A stretch of DNA of 64,000 nucleotides from Pantoea sp. (GCF_028283705.1 NZ_JAPWKD010000034.1:124001-188000), one strand, 5' to 3'. Counted from the stretch's first letter, positions 16,747 through 25,018 are shown. The notes: generated by a model not told the origin, from the sequence alone. Program-made: numbers and translations.

Positions 16747-16883
16747 CGGTAGACGATTTAGTGGCGGATATCGCCACGGTGTTTCACTGGCCGCCCTCCG
16801 TTACGGACGATATGCCACTGCCCGAAGTGCTGGAGTGGCGGCACAGGGCAATTCTTCGCAGCGGAGCCGGTGACGATGAGTGA
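16707..16883 (+). CDS. E': E' extension, produced by -1 programmed frameshift from E
   Basis: Shifting -1 at T-TTT-TTG (16701-16707) opens a frame reading VAEVGAVGFPDGLTVDDL... to the TGA at 16881-16883, giving an E+E' fusion of about 146 residues (P2 about 142). The extension has no start codon of its own and ends inside the start region of T. This is the P2 counterpart of lambda G/GT. Confidence 0.85.
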   Translation, partial: VAEVGAVGFPDGLTVDDLVADIATVFHWPPSVTDDMPLPEVLEWRHRAILRSGAGDDE

Positions 16884-19527
16884 CAAAAACCTGCGTATGC
16901 AGGTGGTATTAAGCGCGGTGGATAAAATCACCCGCCCCTTTCGCAACGCGCGTGACGGCTCTAAGGAGCTGTCCGCCGCCCTGAAGGCCAGCAAAGACAG
17001 CCTGAAAACGCTTAACGAGCAGGCTGGCCGTATTGATGGTTTTCGCAAAACCCGTTCCCAGCTTGCCATCACGGAAAAGAATCTGGCAACTGCCCGGCAG
17101 GAAGCGGCCGCGCTGGCAACGCAGTTTGCCGCAACGAACCGGCCCACGGCACAACAGGCCAGAGTGCTGGAGCAGGCAAAGACCCGCGCCAGTGAGCTAC
17201 AGCAGACCTTTAACGGGCTGCGCCTGTCCGTGCAGCGTCAACGCGAGGCGCTGAACGCCGCCGGGATCGATACAAAGCAGCTGAGTGCAGCTCAACGCCG
17301 CCTGAAGACGGATGCAAACGCAGCCAGCGGAGCCATTGAGCGCCAGCAGGGAGAGCTGCGTAAGCTGGGCGAACGACAGCAGAAACTGGCCGCCATCCGG
17401 GCACGCCATGAAAAGACCACCGCAATGCGTAACAGCCTGGCCGGAAACGGCGCGGGCATGGTGGCAACCGGCGTGACCACCGGCATGACGATGCTGGCCC
17501 CGGTGCGTGCCTATGCCGAGTCGGAAGACGCCGCCACGCAGATGGCCGCCTCCCTGATGGGACCGGGGGCTAAAGTCGCGCCGGAGTTTGAGAAAATCAA
17601 CCGGCTGGCCGTCAGCCTGGGCGACAAACTGCCCGGCACCACTGCGGACTTTCAGAACATGATGACCATGCTGCGACGTCAGGGCATGAGCGCGCAGGCG
17701 ATTTTAGGCGGGCTGGGTGAAGCAACCGCCTATCTCGGCGTGCAGTTGAAAATGGCTCCCACCGATGCGGCAGAGTTTGCGGCGAAATTACAGGACGCCA
17801 CGCAGACCAGTGAAAAGGACATGATGGCCCTGACTGACATCATTCAGAAGGGATTTTATGCGGGCGTTGATTCGGACAACATGCTCCAGGGCTTTTCTAA
17901 AATCGGCAGTGCGATGGACATCCTGCATCAGAAAGGTATCACCGCCGCAAAAACTTTTGCGCCGCTGCTGGTGATGGCCGATCAGGCGAGCATGGCCGGT
18001 GAGTCCGCAGGCAACGCCTACCGCAAGATTTTTCAGGCCACACTTAACAACACAAAGATAGGTAAGGCAAATAACGCACTGAAGGGAACAGGCATCGCGC
18101 TGAATTTTCAGAACAGTAAAGGCCAGTTTGCCGGACTGGAGAACCTTTATGCGCAGCTGGCGAAACTGAAAACAATCACCAATGACGGCAAGCGACAGTC
18201 GGTTATCAATACCCTTTTTGGCGATGACGCCGAAACCCTCCAGGCACTGAACATCATGATCAGCAAAGGGATTGATGGCTACCGCGAAACCGCTGCAAAA
18301 CTGGAAAATCAGGCATCACTGCGCGAGCGTGTGGACGCCTCACTGAACACCCTGGGCAACAAATGGGAAGCCGCTACCGGTTCGTTTACTAACTCAATGG
18401 CCGCCATCGGGGAAACCGTTGCACCCGCGCTGAAACAACTGGCTGACTGGCTCGGCAACCTTGCCAGCGCGCTGGGTGAGTTCGTTAAGCAGCACCCGCA
18501 GCTGACGGCGGGATTGTTTAAGCTGGGTGCCGGGTTTGCTATTGCCGCCACGGCAGTGGGTGCCCTGTCACTGGCAGCTGCTGCAATTCTCGGCCCGCTG
18601 GCGCTGCTGCGCCTGAGTTGTGGCGTGCTGGGTATCAAAGCCGTCAGCGCCTTCAGCCTTATCCGTGGGGCAATGGGTATTGTCGGGAATGGCGTGCTGT
18701 GGCTGGGACGGCTGATGATGGCAAACCCCATTCTGGCAGTTATCGGTCTGATTGCTGCCGGTGCGCTGTATATCTGGCAGAACTGGGACACGCTGGGACC
18801 AAAACTCGCCGCGCTGTGGGACGCAATCAGCACAAAAGTGTCTGGTGTCTGGACGGCAATACGCACCTACATCAGCACTAAATGGGATGAAATCGTGGCG
18901 GATGTGCAGGCACTCCCCGCCCGATTCCAGGCTGCTGGCTCGCAGATGATTGACGGCCTGCTGGCAGGTGTCAGTGAGAAGTGGGATGCGCTGAAAAGCA
19001 AGCTGTCTTCACTCACCGACTACCTGCCGGACTTTCTGAAGCCGGGCGGGGATAAGACCGGCGTGCCGGTTGTGCCGGGCCGCAGCGAGAAATCCGCAAC
19101 CGGCTTTGCCGGGCTGTATGACACCGGCGGGTTTATCCCGTCCGGGCAGTTCGGCATCGTGGGCGAGAACGGGCCGGAAATTGTGAACGGCCCGGCCAGT
19201 ATCACCAGCCGCCGCCGCACCGCTTCGCTGGCTGCCTCTGCCGCGCTGGCAATGGGTGTTGCCGCCACGCCAGCCGCTGCCCGCCCGGTGCACCCGATGG
19301 CCCTGCCCGCGAAAGCGCAGACCGCAGCAGCAGGCACAGCCGGTGCCGGGCAGTCCGGGCCGCCGATCATCATGCAGGGTAAATACGATATCCATATTGT
19401 GCAGCAGCCGGGGCAGAACACGGGCGACCTGCTGGATGAGCTGATGCGCAGGCTGGAAGAAAAAGAGCGCCACGCGCAGGCACGGGCGCGCAGTTCCTAC
19501 AGTGACCGGGGAGGGTTTGATTCATGA
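16876..19527 (+). CDS. T: Tail tape measure protein (P2 gpT)
   Basis: The 883-residue protein sets tail length (P2 gpT 815). The N-terminal 150 residues form a predicted coiled coil (SKELSAALKASKDSLKTLNEQ). A TP901-type tape-measure core follows (residues about 190-480). Hydrophobic segments lie at about 545-640, as in other tape measures that contact the inner membrane. The C-terminus has the conserved GFIPSGQFGIVGENGPEIVN. I prefer the ATG at 16876; an in-frame GTG at 16870 is also possible. The start overlaps the E' stop. Confidence 0.94.
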   Translation: MSDKNLRMQVVLSAVDKITRPFRNARDGSKELSAALKASKDSLKTLNEQAGRIDGFRKTRSQLAITEKNLATARQEAAALATQFAATNRPTAQQARVLEQAKTRASELQQTFNGLRLSVQRQREALNAAGIDTKQLSAAQRRLKTDANAASGAIERQQGELRKLGERQQKLAAIRARHEKTTAMRNSLAGNGAGMVATGVTTGMTMLAPVRAYAESEDAATQMAASLMGPGAKVAPEFEKINRLAVSLGDKLPGTTADFQNMMTMLRRQGMSAQAILGGLGEATAYLGVQLKMAPTDAAEFAAKLQDATQTSEKDMMALTDIIQKGFYAGVDSDNMLQGFSKIGSAMDILHQKGITAAKTFAPLLVMADQASMAGESAGNAYRKIFQATLNNTKIGKANNALKGTGIALNFQNSKGQFAGLENLYAQLAKLKTITNDGKRQSVINTLFGDDAETLQALNIMISKGIDGYRETAAKLENQASLRERVDASLNTLGNKWEAATGSFTNSMAAIGETVAPALKQLADWLGNLASALGEFVKQHPQLTAGLFKLGAGFAIAATAVGALSLAAAAILGPLALLRLSCGVLGIKAVSAFSLIRGAMGIVGNGVLWLGRLMMANPILAVIGLIAAGALYIWQNWDTLGPKLAALWDAISTKVSGVWTAIRTYISTKWDEIVADVQALPARFQAAGSQMIDGLLAGVSEKWDALKSKLSSLTDYLPDFLKPGGDKTGVPVVPGRSEKSATGFAGLYDTGGFIPSGQFGIVGENGPEIVNGPASITSRRRTASLAASAALAMGVAATPAAARPVHPMALPAKAQTAAAGTAGAGQSGPPIIMQGKYDIHIVQQPGQNTGDLLDELMRRLEEKERHAQARARSSYSDRGGFDS

Positions 19528-20009
19528 TGATGACGCTGGGGTTATTCGTTTTTATGCTGAAGACGGTCCCTTACCAGCAGCTGCAACTCCAGCGCAGCTG
19601 GCGGTTTCCGACCAACAACCGGGTTGGCTTTCGCCCTTCCGTGCAGTTCCTCGGACCGGATAACGACACCGTGACGCTGTCCGGCGTGCTGCTGCCGGAA
19701 ATCACCGGCGGGCGGCTGTCGCTGTTTGCGCTGGAACAGATAGCCGAGCTGGGGCGTGCGTGGCCGCTGATTGAGGGGAGCGGGACGATTTACGGCATGT
19801 TCGTGATTGAGAGCCTGAGCCAGACAAAAGCGGAGTTTTTCAGTAACGGCGTCTGCCGTCGTATTGAGTTCACGCTCACGCTAAAACGTACCGATGAGTC
19901 GCTGGGTGAGATGTTCGGCAGCCTCAGCGACCAGCTGACGGCAATCAAAAGCGCGGCCACCAGTGCCGCCGGTCAGTTAACGTCTGCTGTGGGTGGGCTG
20001 CTGTCATGA
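19524..20009 (+). CDS. U: Tail protein U (P2 gpU)
   Basis: The 161-residue tail protein (P2 gpU 159) contains SGVLLPEITGGRLSLFALEQIAELGRAWPL, typical of the family. Three tandem ATG codons at 19524, 19527 and 19530 make the exact start uncertain; the first overlaps the T stop. Confidence 0.93.
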   Translation: MMMTLGLFVFMLKTVPYQQLQLQRSWRFPTNNRVGFRPSVQFLGPDNDTVTLSGVLLPEITGGRLSLFALEQIAELGRAWPLIEGSGTIYGMFVIESLSQTKAEFFSNGVCRRIEFTLTLKRTDESLGEMFGSLSDQLTAIKSAATSAAGQLTSAVGGLLS

Positions 20010-21103
20010 CCGGTGCAGAATGGGTAACAGGGGCCGCTAACGCGCCCGCGTTCCGGCTGACGCTGGAAGGGGCTGACATCACGCAGAAGATTGAGAAACG
20101 GCTTATCAGCCTGACTCTGACGGACAACCGGGGATTTGAGGCCGACCAGCTGGATATTGAGCTGGACGACGCCGACGGCCAGTTACAGCTGCCGCGTAGG
20201 GGCGTGGTGCTCTCGCTGGCGCTGGGCTGGCAGGGGCAGCTGCTGACACCAAAGGGAAGTTACACCGTGGACGAAATCGAGCACACCGGCAGCCCTGACC
20301 GGCTTGTCCTTCGTGCCCGCAGCGCGGATTTTCGGGAAACGCTGAATACCCGGCGTGAAAAGTCATGGCATGACACCACCGTGGGCGACATGGTGAAAGA
20401 GATTGCGGCCAGGCACAAACTGGACATGGCGCTGGGTGATGACGTGGCAAAGATGGCGATTGACCATCTGGACCAGACCAACGAATCAGACGCCAGCTTC
20501 CTGATGCGGCTGGCGCGTCAGTGCGGTGCGATTGCCTGCGTAAAAAACGGCAACCTGCTGTTTATCCGTCAGGGGCAGGGGAAAACGGCCAGCGGCAAAG
20601 TCCTGCCGGTGATGACGTTGCAGCGCAAAGATGGCGACAGCCACCGCTTTACCCTGGCTGACCGTGACGCCTACACCGGCGTGATTGCCAGCTGGCTGCA
20701 TACGCGTGAACCGGAAAAGAAAGAAGTGACAAAGGTGAAGCGTCGCCACAAAACCAGCACAGCAACGAATAAGGAGCCGGAAGCTAAACAGGGCGACTAC
20801 CTGATCGGGACGGATGAAAACGTGCTGGTGCTGAGCAGGACTTATGCCACCAGGGCAAACGCCGAGCGAGCCGCCAAAATGCAGTGGGAGCGTCTGCAAC
20901 GCGGCGTTGCGACGTTCTCCATTCAGCTGGCGCGTGGCCGTGCTGATCTCTACACGGAAATGCCGGTAAAGGTAAGCGGGTTTAAACAGCAGATTGATGG
21001 CGGGGAATGGATTATCACAACGCTGACGCACAGCCTGAGTGACAGCGGATTTACCACCAGTATGGATCTTGAAGTAAAAATTGATTCTCTTGAAATGGAA
21101 TGA
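20006..21103 (+). CDS. D: Tail hub protein D (P2 gpD)
   Basis: The 365-residue protein (P2 gpD 387) is the gp27-like hub that joins tube and spike. RLISLTLTDNRGFEADQLDIELDD near the N-terminus and RLARQCGAIACVKNGNLLFI in the middle are characteristic. It overlaps U by four bases. Confidence 0.94.
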   Translation: MTGAEWVTGAANAPAFRLTLEGADITQKIEKRLISLTLTDNRGFEADQLDIELDDADGQLQLPRRGVVLSLALGWQGQLLTPKGSYTVDEIEHTGSPDRLVLRARSADFRETLNTRREKSWHDTTVGDMVKEIAARHKLDMALGDDVAKMAIDHLDQTNESDASFLMRLARQCGAIACVKNGNLLFIRQGQGKTASGKVLPVMTLQRKDGDSHRFTLADRDAYTGVIASWLHTREPEKKEVTKVKRRHKTSTATNKEPEAKQGDYLIGTDENVLVLSRTYATRANAERAAKMQWERLQRGVATFSIQLARGRADLYTEMPVKVSGFKQQIDGGEWIITTLTHSLSDSGFTTSMDLEVKIDSLEME

Positions 21104-21167
21104 ATACTATCGCAAAAGGGAAATAATGATTAATATCCATCTCAATTGGGATTGCGGAGGCGTTAAA

Positions 21168-21386
21168 ATGATGAATTGTCCACTGTGCGGAAATGCCGCA
21201 CATACACGAAGCAGCTTTCAGGTATCGGCAACAACCAAAGAACGTTATAACCAGTGCCAGAACATCAATTGCAGTTGCACCTTCAAATCTCATGAGACAG
21301 TGTCAGAGATCATCATGAAACCGGGCAGCGTTAAACCTGTGCCGCCGCATCCAGGAAGAAACCAGCAGCAACCACTGTGGTTGTGA
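21168..21386 (+). CDS. ogr: Late gene transcriptional activator Ogr (zinc finger)
   Basis: The 72-residue activator binds TGT-N12-ACA elements upstream of late promoters and contacts RNA polymerase alpha. A C4 zinc site is formed by CPLC near the N-terminus and CQNINC about 25 residues later; TTKERYNQCQN and PHPGRNQQQPLWL match P2 Ogr. The ATG at 21168 has a GGAGG site seven bases upstream; a second ATG follows directly. Being last in the F operon gives positive feedback on late expression. Confidence 0.92.
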   Translation: MMNCPLCGNAAHTRSSFQVSATTKERYNQCQNINCSCTFKSHETVSEIIMKPGSVKPVPPHPGRNQQQPLWL

Positions 21387-21654
21387 GCATTACGGAAAAC
21401 GGTGTAGTCCATGGGCTAGGTTATTAGAGTCAGATAAGGTTCTTTGAAAAGCAGTCTCAGCCAGCTAAGAGGCGTTGCAGCAACAGAGATAAAACACAAA
21501 TAACGAGGCCCAGTAATGAAGTTTTATTTTAAGTGCCTTAGTGATTTGTCTGATTGATAAGGTCTTGTGCTGAGAATAGATTAGATGGGCATTCTTTCGA
21601 TTTACTATCTGTATTTTCTTTATATCCATCTAACAATAATCTGGAGCACTACAC
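21387..21654. other. Intergenic region after ogr
   Basis: AT-rich DNA between ogr and the first cargo gene. It contains no credible gene; the only open frame with a ribosome site is 13 codons long (21516-21557). No terminator follows ogr closely, so F-operon transcripts may reach the next gene. Confidence 0.5.
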
Positions 21655-21897
21655 ATGATAAAGCAAGCACTATTGGTACTTACTCGTTTGCCAACTGAAG
21701 ATGATATAGAAAATGATTGCTCAGGAATTGAGCTAATGTCCTTCTCCGAGGGTTTCAATGCAAATTTGGTTTCCGGTTTGATTGCAAGGGTCAATTGGGA
21801 ATATGACCACGAAAGCAATAGTGACTGGATCGAACTTGGTGGCTGGCAATGGCATCATAACTCAAAGGTTGATTGGTATCAGTTAGTTAAACCTTAA
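21655..21897 (+). CDS. Small hypothetical protein in the prophage ogr-att interval
   Basis: The gene encodes 80 residues from an ATG at 21655 with a CTGGAG site nine bases upstream and ends in a very strong terminator. The protein is acidic and its C-terminal third is rich in Trp (WEYDHESNSDWIELGGWQWHH). There is no signal peptide or membrane segment. I recognise no family. AT-rich composition and its place between ogr and the attachment region suggest lysogenic cargo. Confidence 0.6.
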   Translation: MIKQALLVLTRLPTEDDIENDCSGIELMSFSEGFNANLVSGLIARVNWEYDHESNSDWIELGGWQWHHNSKVDWYQLVKP

Positions 21898-21903
21898 TTA
21901 CAT

Positions 21904-21935
21904 GTTAGGCCGCAGATTTTGCGGCCTAACTTTTT
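21904..21935 (+). terminator. Strong intrinsic terminator after the 80-residue cargo gene
   Basis: A perfect 11-bp stem (21904-21914 with 21920-21930) with a five-base loop is followed by TTTTT. Confidence 0.9.
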
Positions 21936-22069
21936 GGATAACCTATGAGAGCTTCCCGAAAGCAGATAACATTTTTCACCCTTATGGAGTGTGCTATCGA
22001 CACCAAGCGGAAAGGTTGCATGACGATGCGATCAGTCAAAGTGAAAAACAGACATTAAACTTTCTGTTA

Positions 22070-22315
22070 TTACGCTAATTCCCATGGCAAATCTTTGCGT
22101 CCATTTACAGGTCTAAGAACACCATCGTCTCTCAATTGTTGAGCTGCCCAACGAATATCATATTGCCACGTATATAACATATCACCTGAGCACTTGAGTA
22201 TTGACTCATAGTTATCCCAAACATATTTTGAGACCTCACGGGGCCAGGCGCTGCCATTTCGTTCTTGAAGGCACTCAATGATCCATTGTTTCATGCTTTC
22301 TCTGGTTACCATCAT
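22070..22315 (-). CDS. Small winged-helix-like hypothetical protein, prophage cargo
   Basis: The 81-residue product (MMVTRESMKQWIIECLQERNG...) is a compact helical protein. The layout of an N-terminal helix, SAWPREVSKYVWDNY and LYTWQYDIRWAAQQLRDDGVLRP resembles small winged-helix proteins that recur in enterobacterial mobile elements, but the function is unknown. Two tandem ATG codons (22315 and 22312) offer the start. It is transcribed toward the phage late genes and away from the tRNA. Confidence 0.6.
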   Translation of the reverse strand: MMVTRESMKQWIIECLQERNGSAWPREVSKYVWDNYESILKCSGDMLYTWQYDIRWAAQQLRDDGVLRPVNGRKDLPWELA

Positions 22316-22415
22316 ATTTCCTAATTAAGATATCTTAAAATACGGTTGACTAAGCGATTGAATCAAAATGGAATGATGATCTGAACCTGTTGATTAACAC
22401 AGAGCACATTTTGTG

Positions 22416-22445
22416 ACGTTAGTTCCTGAAACCAAACGTTAGTTC
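22416..22445. repeat. Direct repeat pair near the attachment region
   Basis: ACGTTAGTTC occurs at 22416-22425 and again at 22436-22445, exactly 20 bp apart (two helical turns). Such phased direct repeats near the end of a prophage resemble arm-type binding sites for integrase or Cox/Apl. Confidence 0.5.
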
Positions 22446-22600
22446 AAATCATCTATTGACTAGATATCAGACTAACTCTTATGCATCCCCATAAACAACA
22501 TGGATTTCTTTCCAGTAAGCACCTTTAAGAGTTGTGTGAAACAAGCAGGTGGATCAGTTCAACACGACTAGCACTGGCAGTGGGGGAGGGTGAAAAAATC

Positions 22601-22619
22601 TGCTGCCATTTTGCTGCCA
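22601..22619. repeat. Tandem TGCTGCCA repeats near the attachment region
   Basis: TGCTGCCA is found at 22601-22608 and 22612-22619, spaced 11 bp; an inverted TGGCAG lies at 22575-22580. Short phased repeats of this type lie close to attachment sites of tRNA-targeted elements and may be integrase arm sites. Confidence 0.5.
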
Positions 22620-22636
22620 ATCGATTTTTTGGCTAC

Positions 22637-22662
22637 AAAAAAACCGCTTCGGAGAGCGGCTT
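22637..22662 (-). terminator. Terminator downstream of tRNA-Ile2
   Basis: On the minus strand AAGCCGCT pairs with AGCGGTTT (one G-U pair, six-base loop), followed by a T-run. It ends the ileX transcript. Confidence 0.8.
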
Positions 22663-22688
22663 AATTGCATGATATTTATCACTAAATT

Positions 22689-22764
22689 TGGTGGCCCCTG
22701 CTGGGTTTGAACCAGCGACCAAGCGATTATGAGTCGCCTGCTCTAACCACTGAGCTAAGGGGCC
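22689..22764 (-). tRNA. ileX: tRNA-Ile2 with CAU anticodon (lysidine-modified, reads AUA)
   Basis: The 76-nt cloverleaf has acceptor stem GGCCCCT/AGGGGCC, encoded CCA, anticodon loop CTCATAA and T-loop GGTTCAAA. The CAU anticodon with this body is the E. coli ileX type rather than tRNA-Met: TilS converts C34 to lysidine and the tRNA then decodes AUA. Its location beside mug and rpoD matches ileX. The 3' end faces the prophage, consistent with use as the integration target. Confidence 0.93.
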
Positions 22765-22776
22765 AGCGGAGCGGGG

Positions 22777-22805
22777 ATTATAAAGTATCTCGCCAGGGCG
22801 ATCCA
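22777..22805 (-). promoter_or_regulatory. Promoter of tRNA-Ile2
   Basis: A perfect TATAAT (minus strand, 22782-22777) lies 12 bases before the tRNA 5' end, with a weak -35 (TGGATC) at 17 bp. The GC-rich discriminator after the -10 is typical of stringently controlled stable RNA promoters. Confidence 0.65.
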
Positions 22806-22922
22806 GCCATTGATAGCTGGTTGCTGAAAATTAAACCAACCTCTGACTCTTTGATATCAATGAGAAAATTCGCAGATCCCACGGCCATTGTTGCAAAAAT
22901 AACCTAATCTGCAGATGATTCT

Positions 22923-22948
22923 GAGACAGGGCGGGAAAGCCCTGTCTC
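22923..22948. terminator. Hairpin after the SDR gene
   Basis: A perfect 10-bp stem (22923-22932 with 22939-22948) and six-base loop lie just beyond the SDR stop. Neither side has a T-run, so it may protect the mRNA 3' end rather than terminate efficiently. Confidence 0.5.
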
Positions 22949-22963
22949 TCATTACCATCGTGC

Positions 22964-23749
22964 TTACTGATAACGTGATGCCGGTTTATTCCGGGATAAG
23001 TATGGCTGGAGTGCCACACGCGCATTGTCGAAGTCATGCCACAGGTCAGTATTCTCCAGCGATGGGATGGTTACCAGTTCACCAGCGTCGAGCCCGCGCA
23101 GGGCAGCACTGACCAGATCCTCAACCTCCATCAACATCTCTGCCGGAAATGCCGTAATCGGAGTGCCCGAACGATCAAAAATCTCAGTACGGGTCGCGCC
23201 GGGGAGAACCGCCTGTACATGCACACCGCTATCAACCAGCTCGCGCTGCATGGCGCGCGTCAGTGTGAGCACAAAGGATTTGGTCGCATTGTAGGCACCG
23301 TTGAACTGTTCATGTATCAGTGACAGCACGGAAGCAATATTGATAATGGTGCCGTGGCCACGCGCACGAAATGCCTGTGCAGCAGTGTGGGCCAGTTGGG
23401 TAGGAGCCACGATATTCAACGCCAGCATGGTTTGAATGCGTTCCAGGTCAGCATCGATAAATTCCCCTTCGACGCTCATACCTGCGTTATTCAGCAGCAA
23501 CGTGATGTGGTGATTTTCACGTAGTTCCTGTTCGATACGCTGTAAATCCTGTGTTTTGGTGAGATCCGCAGGTAAGACGCTGACTTCCACGCCAGCCGAT
23601 TCACGTAAGCTCTGCGCCAGTGCATTCAGACGAGCGACATCGCGTGCCACCAGAATCAGGTTATAGCCGCGGGCGGCCAGTTGTTTTGCGTAGGTAGCGC
23701 CAATACCGCTGGATGCGCCGGTGATCAAAGCCAGTTGAGATGATGACAT
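22964..23749 (-). CDS. Short-chain dehydrogenase/reductase, classical SDR
   Basis: The 261-residue NAD(P)-dependent oxidoreductase has the Rossmann glycine motif TGASSGIG (10-17), NNAG in the fourth strand, catalytic Ser in IASVLS and the active-site YNATK. An Arg after the second strand (LVARD) suggests NADP preference. The substrate is unknown. It is divergently transcribed from a TetR-family gene with overlapping promoters, so the regulator probably controls it, perhaps in response to an aldehyde or quinone-like compound. This pair is not part of the conserved mug-rpoD block. Confidence 0.9.
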   Translation of the reverse strand: MSSSQLALITGASSGIGATYAKQLAARGYNLILVARDVARLNALAQSLRESAGVEVSVLPADLTKTQDLQRIEQELRENHHITLLLNNAGMSVEGEFIDADLERIQTMLALNIVAPTQLAHTAAQAFRARGHGTIINIASVLSLIHEQFNGAYNATKSFVLTLTRAMQRELVDSGVHVQAVLPGATRTEIFDRSGTPITAFPAEMLMEVEDLVSAALRGLDAGELVTIPSLENTDLWHDFDNARVALQPYLSRNKPASRYQ

Positions 23750-23775
23750 GGTCGATTCCTCGAAATGATGGTTAT

Positions 23776-23820
23776 CATATTTGACGTGCTAAATATGACG
23801 CTCATAATATTTGTCGTCAA
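23776..23820. promoter_or_regulatory. Overlapping divergent promoters and TetR operator candidate
   Basis: Rightward: TTGACG (23781-23786), 16 bp, CATAAT (23803-23808) for tetR. Leftward: TTGACG (23820-23815), 17 bp, CATATT (23797-23792) for the SDR gene. The two promoters interleave, and inverted repeats lie between and over them: CATATTT/AAATATG (23776-23782, 23791-23797) and AAATAT/ATATTT. One TetR dimer here could repress both genes. Confidence 0.6.
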
Positions 23821-23884
23821 GCTGGAATATGATGGTCGTAATAATTACTATGATTGCCGTAACTGATGAACCGGAGAGCAGAGG

Positions 23885-24472
23885 ATGGAAAAGCTGAGTC
23901 ACAAAGCGCGCACGCGTCAGCGCATTCTGGATGAGGCAGCCAAAGTGATGCGTGAATGCGGCACGGAAAGCATCGGTGTTGCGTCGTTGATGAAGCGCGT
24001 TGGTTTAACGCATGGCGGTTTCTATGCTCATTTCGCTTCACGTGATGTGTTGGTAGAAGCGGTGATTGCTCAGATGTTTGCTGATTCCGCACAACGATTA
24101 GCGGCGATTGTGCAGATTGAGGATCCGGCACAGCGTTTGAACCAGCTGATCGATAATTATCTCTCCGATGTGCATCGCGTCACACCGGGTGAGGGCTGTC
24201 CGCTCCCCGCACTTGCCAGCGAGATGGCGCATTTGCCACTTGAGGCTCGGACGCTATTTTCACAGCGGCGCGAAGTGGTGCGTCAGAGACTGGCTCAGCC
24301 ACTACAGGAACTCGGCAATCCTCAGGCGGATAGGCTGGCCGCCAGCATCCTGGCTGAAATGGTTGGTGCGATGGCGCTGGCACGCGCCTGCCCGGATGAT
24401 ACTGAGGCGAGTCAGATTCTGGCTGACAGTCGCCTGTCCGTGAAACAGCGTGCAGGGTTGAAGCCGGCATGA
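23885..24472 (+). CDS. TetR/AcrR family transcriptional regulator
   Basis: The 195-residue repressor has an N-terminal HTH (about residues 10-55; IGVASLMKRVGLTHGGFYAHFASRDVLVEAV) and a C-terminal ligand domain with CPLPALASEMAHLP, a pattern of the TetR_C subfamily related to NemR/AcuR-type sensors. It faces away from the SDR gene and overlaps mug by four bases (ATGA), so mug is probably co-transcribed with it. The inducer is unknown. Confidence 0.9.
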   Translation: MEKLSHKARTRQRILDEAAKVMRECGTESIGVASLMKRVGLTHGGFYAHFASRDVLVEAVIAQMFADSAQRLAAIVQIEDPAQRLNQLIDNYLSDVHRVTPGEGCPLPALASEMAHLPLEARTLFSQRREVVRQRLAQPLQELGNPQADRLAASILAEMVGAMALARACPDDTEASQILADSRLSVKQRAGLKPA

Positions 24473-24984
24473 GTGATCACAATATTCGCGACATCATCGC
24501 TCCACATTTACAGGTGCTGTTCTGCGGCATCAATCCGGGTCATTCCTCGGCGCATACTGGCTTTCATTTTGCCCATCCGGGCAATCGCTTCTGGAAGGTG
24601 ATTCATCTGGCAGGATTCACCCATGAACAGCTTAAGCCGGAACAGGAACAGCGGCTGCTGGAGACCAGCTGCGGCATTACTATGCTGGTGGAAAGACCAA
24701 CGGTGCAGGCGACGGAATTGGCTGGGGATGAGCTGCGTGATGGTGGCAGTCGATTGCAGGAGAAAGTGCTGAACTATCAGCCGCGTGCATTGGCGGTGTT
24801 AGGAAAAGATGCGTTCCAGCGCGCATTTCGTCAGCGCAAAGTGGAGTGGGGTGAGCAGCCACACACTCTCGGCAATACCCGGCTGTGGGTGTTGCCCAAT
24901 CCGAGTGGCCTGAATCGTGCTTCGCTGGAGGAGATGGCCGCTGCTTATCGACAACTTTATCTATGGTTGCAGAAAAGCGAGTGA
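24469..24984 (+). CDS. mug: G/U mismatch-specific DNA glycosylase Mug
   Basis: The 171-residue enzyme (E. coli 168) removes uracil and 3,N4-ethenocytosine from mismatches with guanine. GINPG near residue 21 holds the catalytic Asn, and NPSGLNR is the intercalating loop that penetrates the duplex. The start overlaps the tetR stop. It converges with rpoD on a shared bidirectional terminator, as in E. coli. Confidence 0.95.
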   Translation: MSDHNIRDIIAPHLQVLFCGINPGHSSAHTGFHFAHPGNRFWKVIHLAGFTHEQLKPEQEQRLLETSCGITMLVERPTVQATELAGDELRDGGSRLQEKVLNYQPRALAVLGKDAFQRAFRQRKVEWGEQPHTLGNTRLWVLPNPSGLNRASLEEMAAAYRQLYLWLQKSE

Positions 24985-24985
24985 A

Positions 24986-25018
24986 ATAAAAAACCCCGGC
25001 GAGCCGGGGTTTTTTTAT
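24986..25018. terminator. Bidirectional terminator between mug and rpoD
   Basis: An 8-bp GC-rich stem (24993-25000 with 25003-25010) is flanked by an A-run on the left and a T-run on the right, so it serves both convergent genes. Confidence 0.9.

Larger units (their letters stand above)
22316..22688. other. Prophage right end / attachment region (attR candidate)
   Basis: This gene-free stretch joins the last cargo gene to the 3' end of tRNA-Ile2. It holds two sets of phased direct repeats and the tRNA terminator. P2/186-like phages such as 186 insert at the 3' end of a tRNA-Ile gene, so the crossover core is probably within the tRNA 3' end. The matching copy would lie at the left end of the prophage, outside the window, and cannot be checked here. 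Confidence 0.55.

Noticed and set aside
21516..21557. 13-codon frame after ogr with a weak ribosome site
   Set aside because: It is too short to support as a gene without conservation data.
22689..22764. tRNA-Met from the CAT anticodon
   Set aside because: The tRNA body matches the ileX-type tRNA-Ile2, whose C34 is modified to lysidine.
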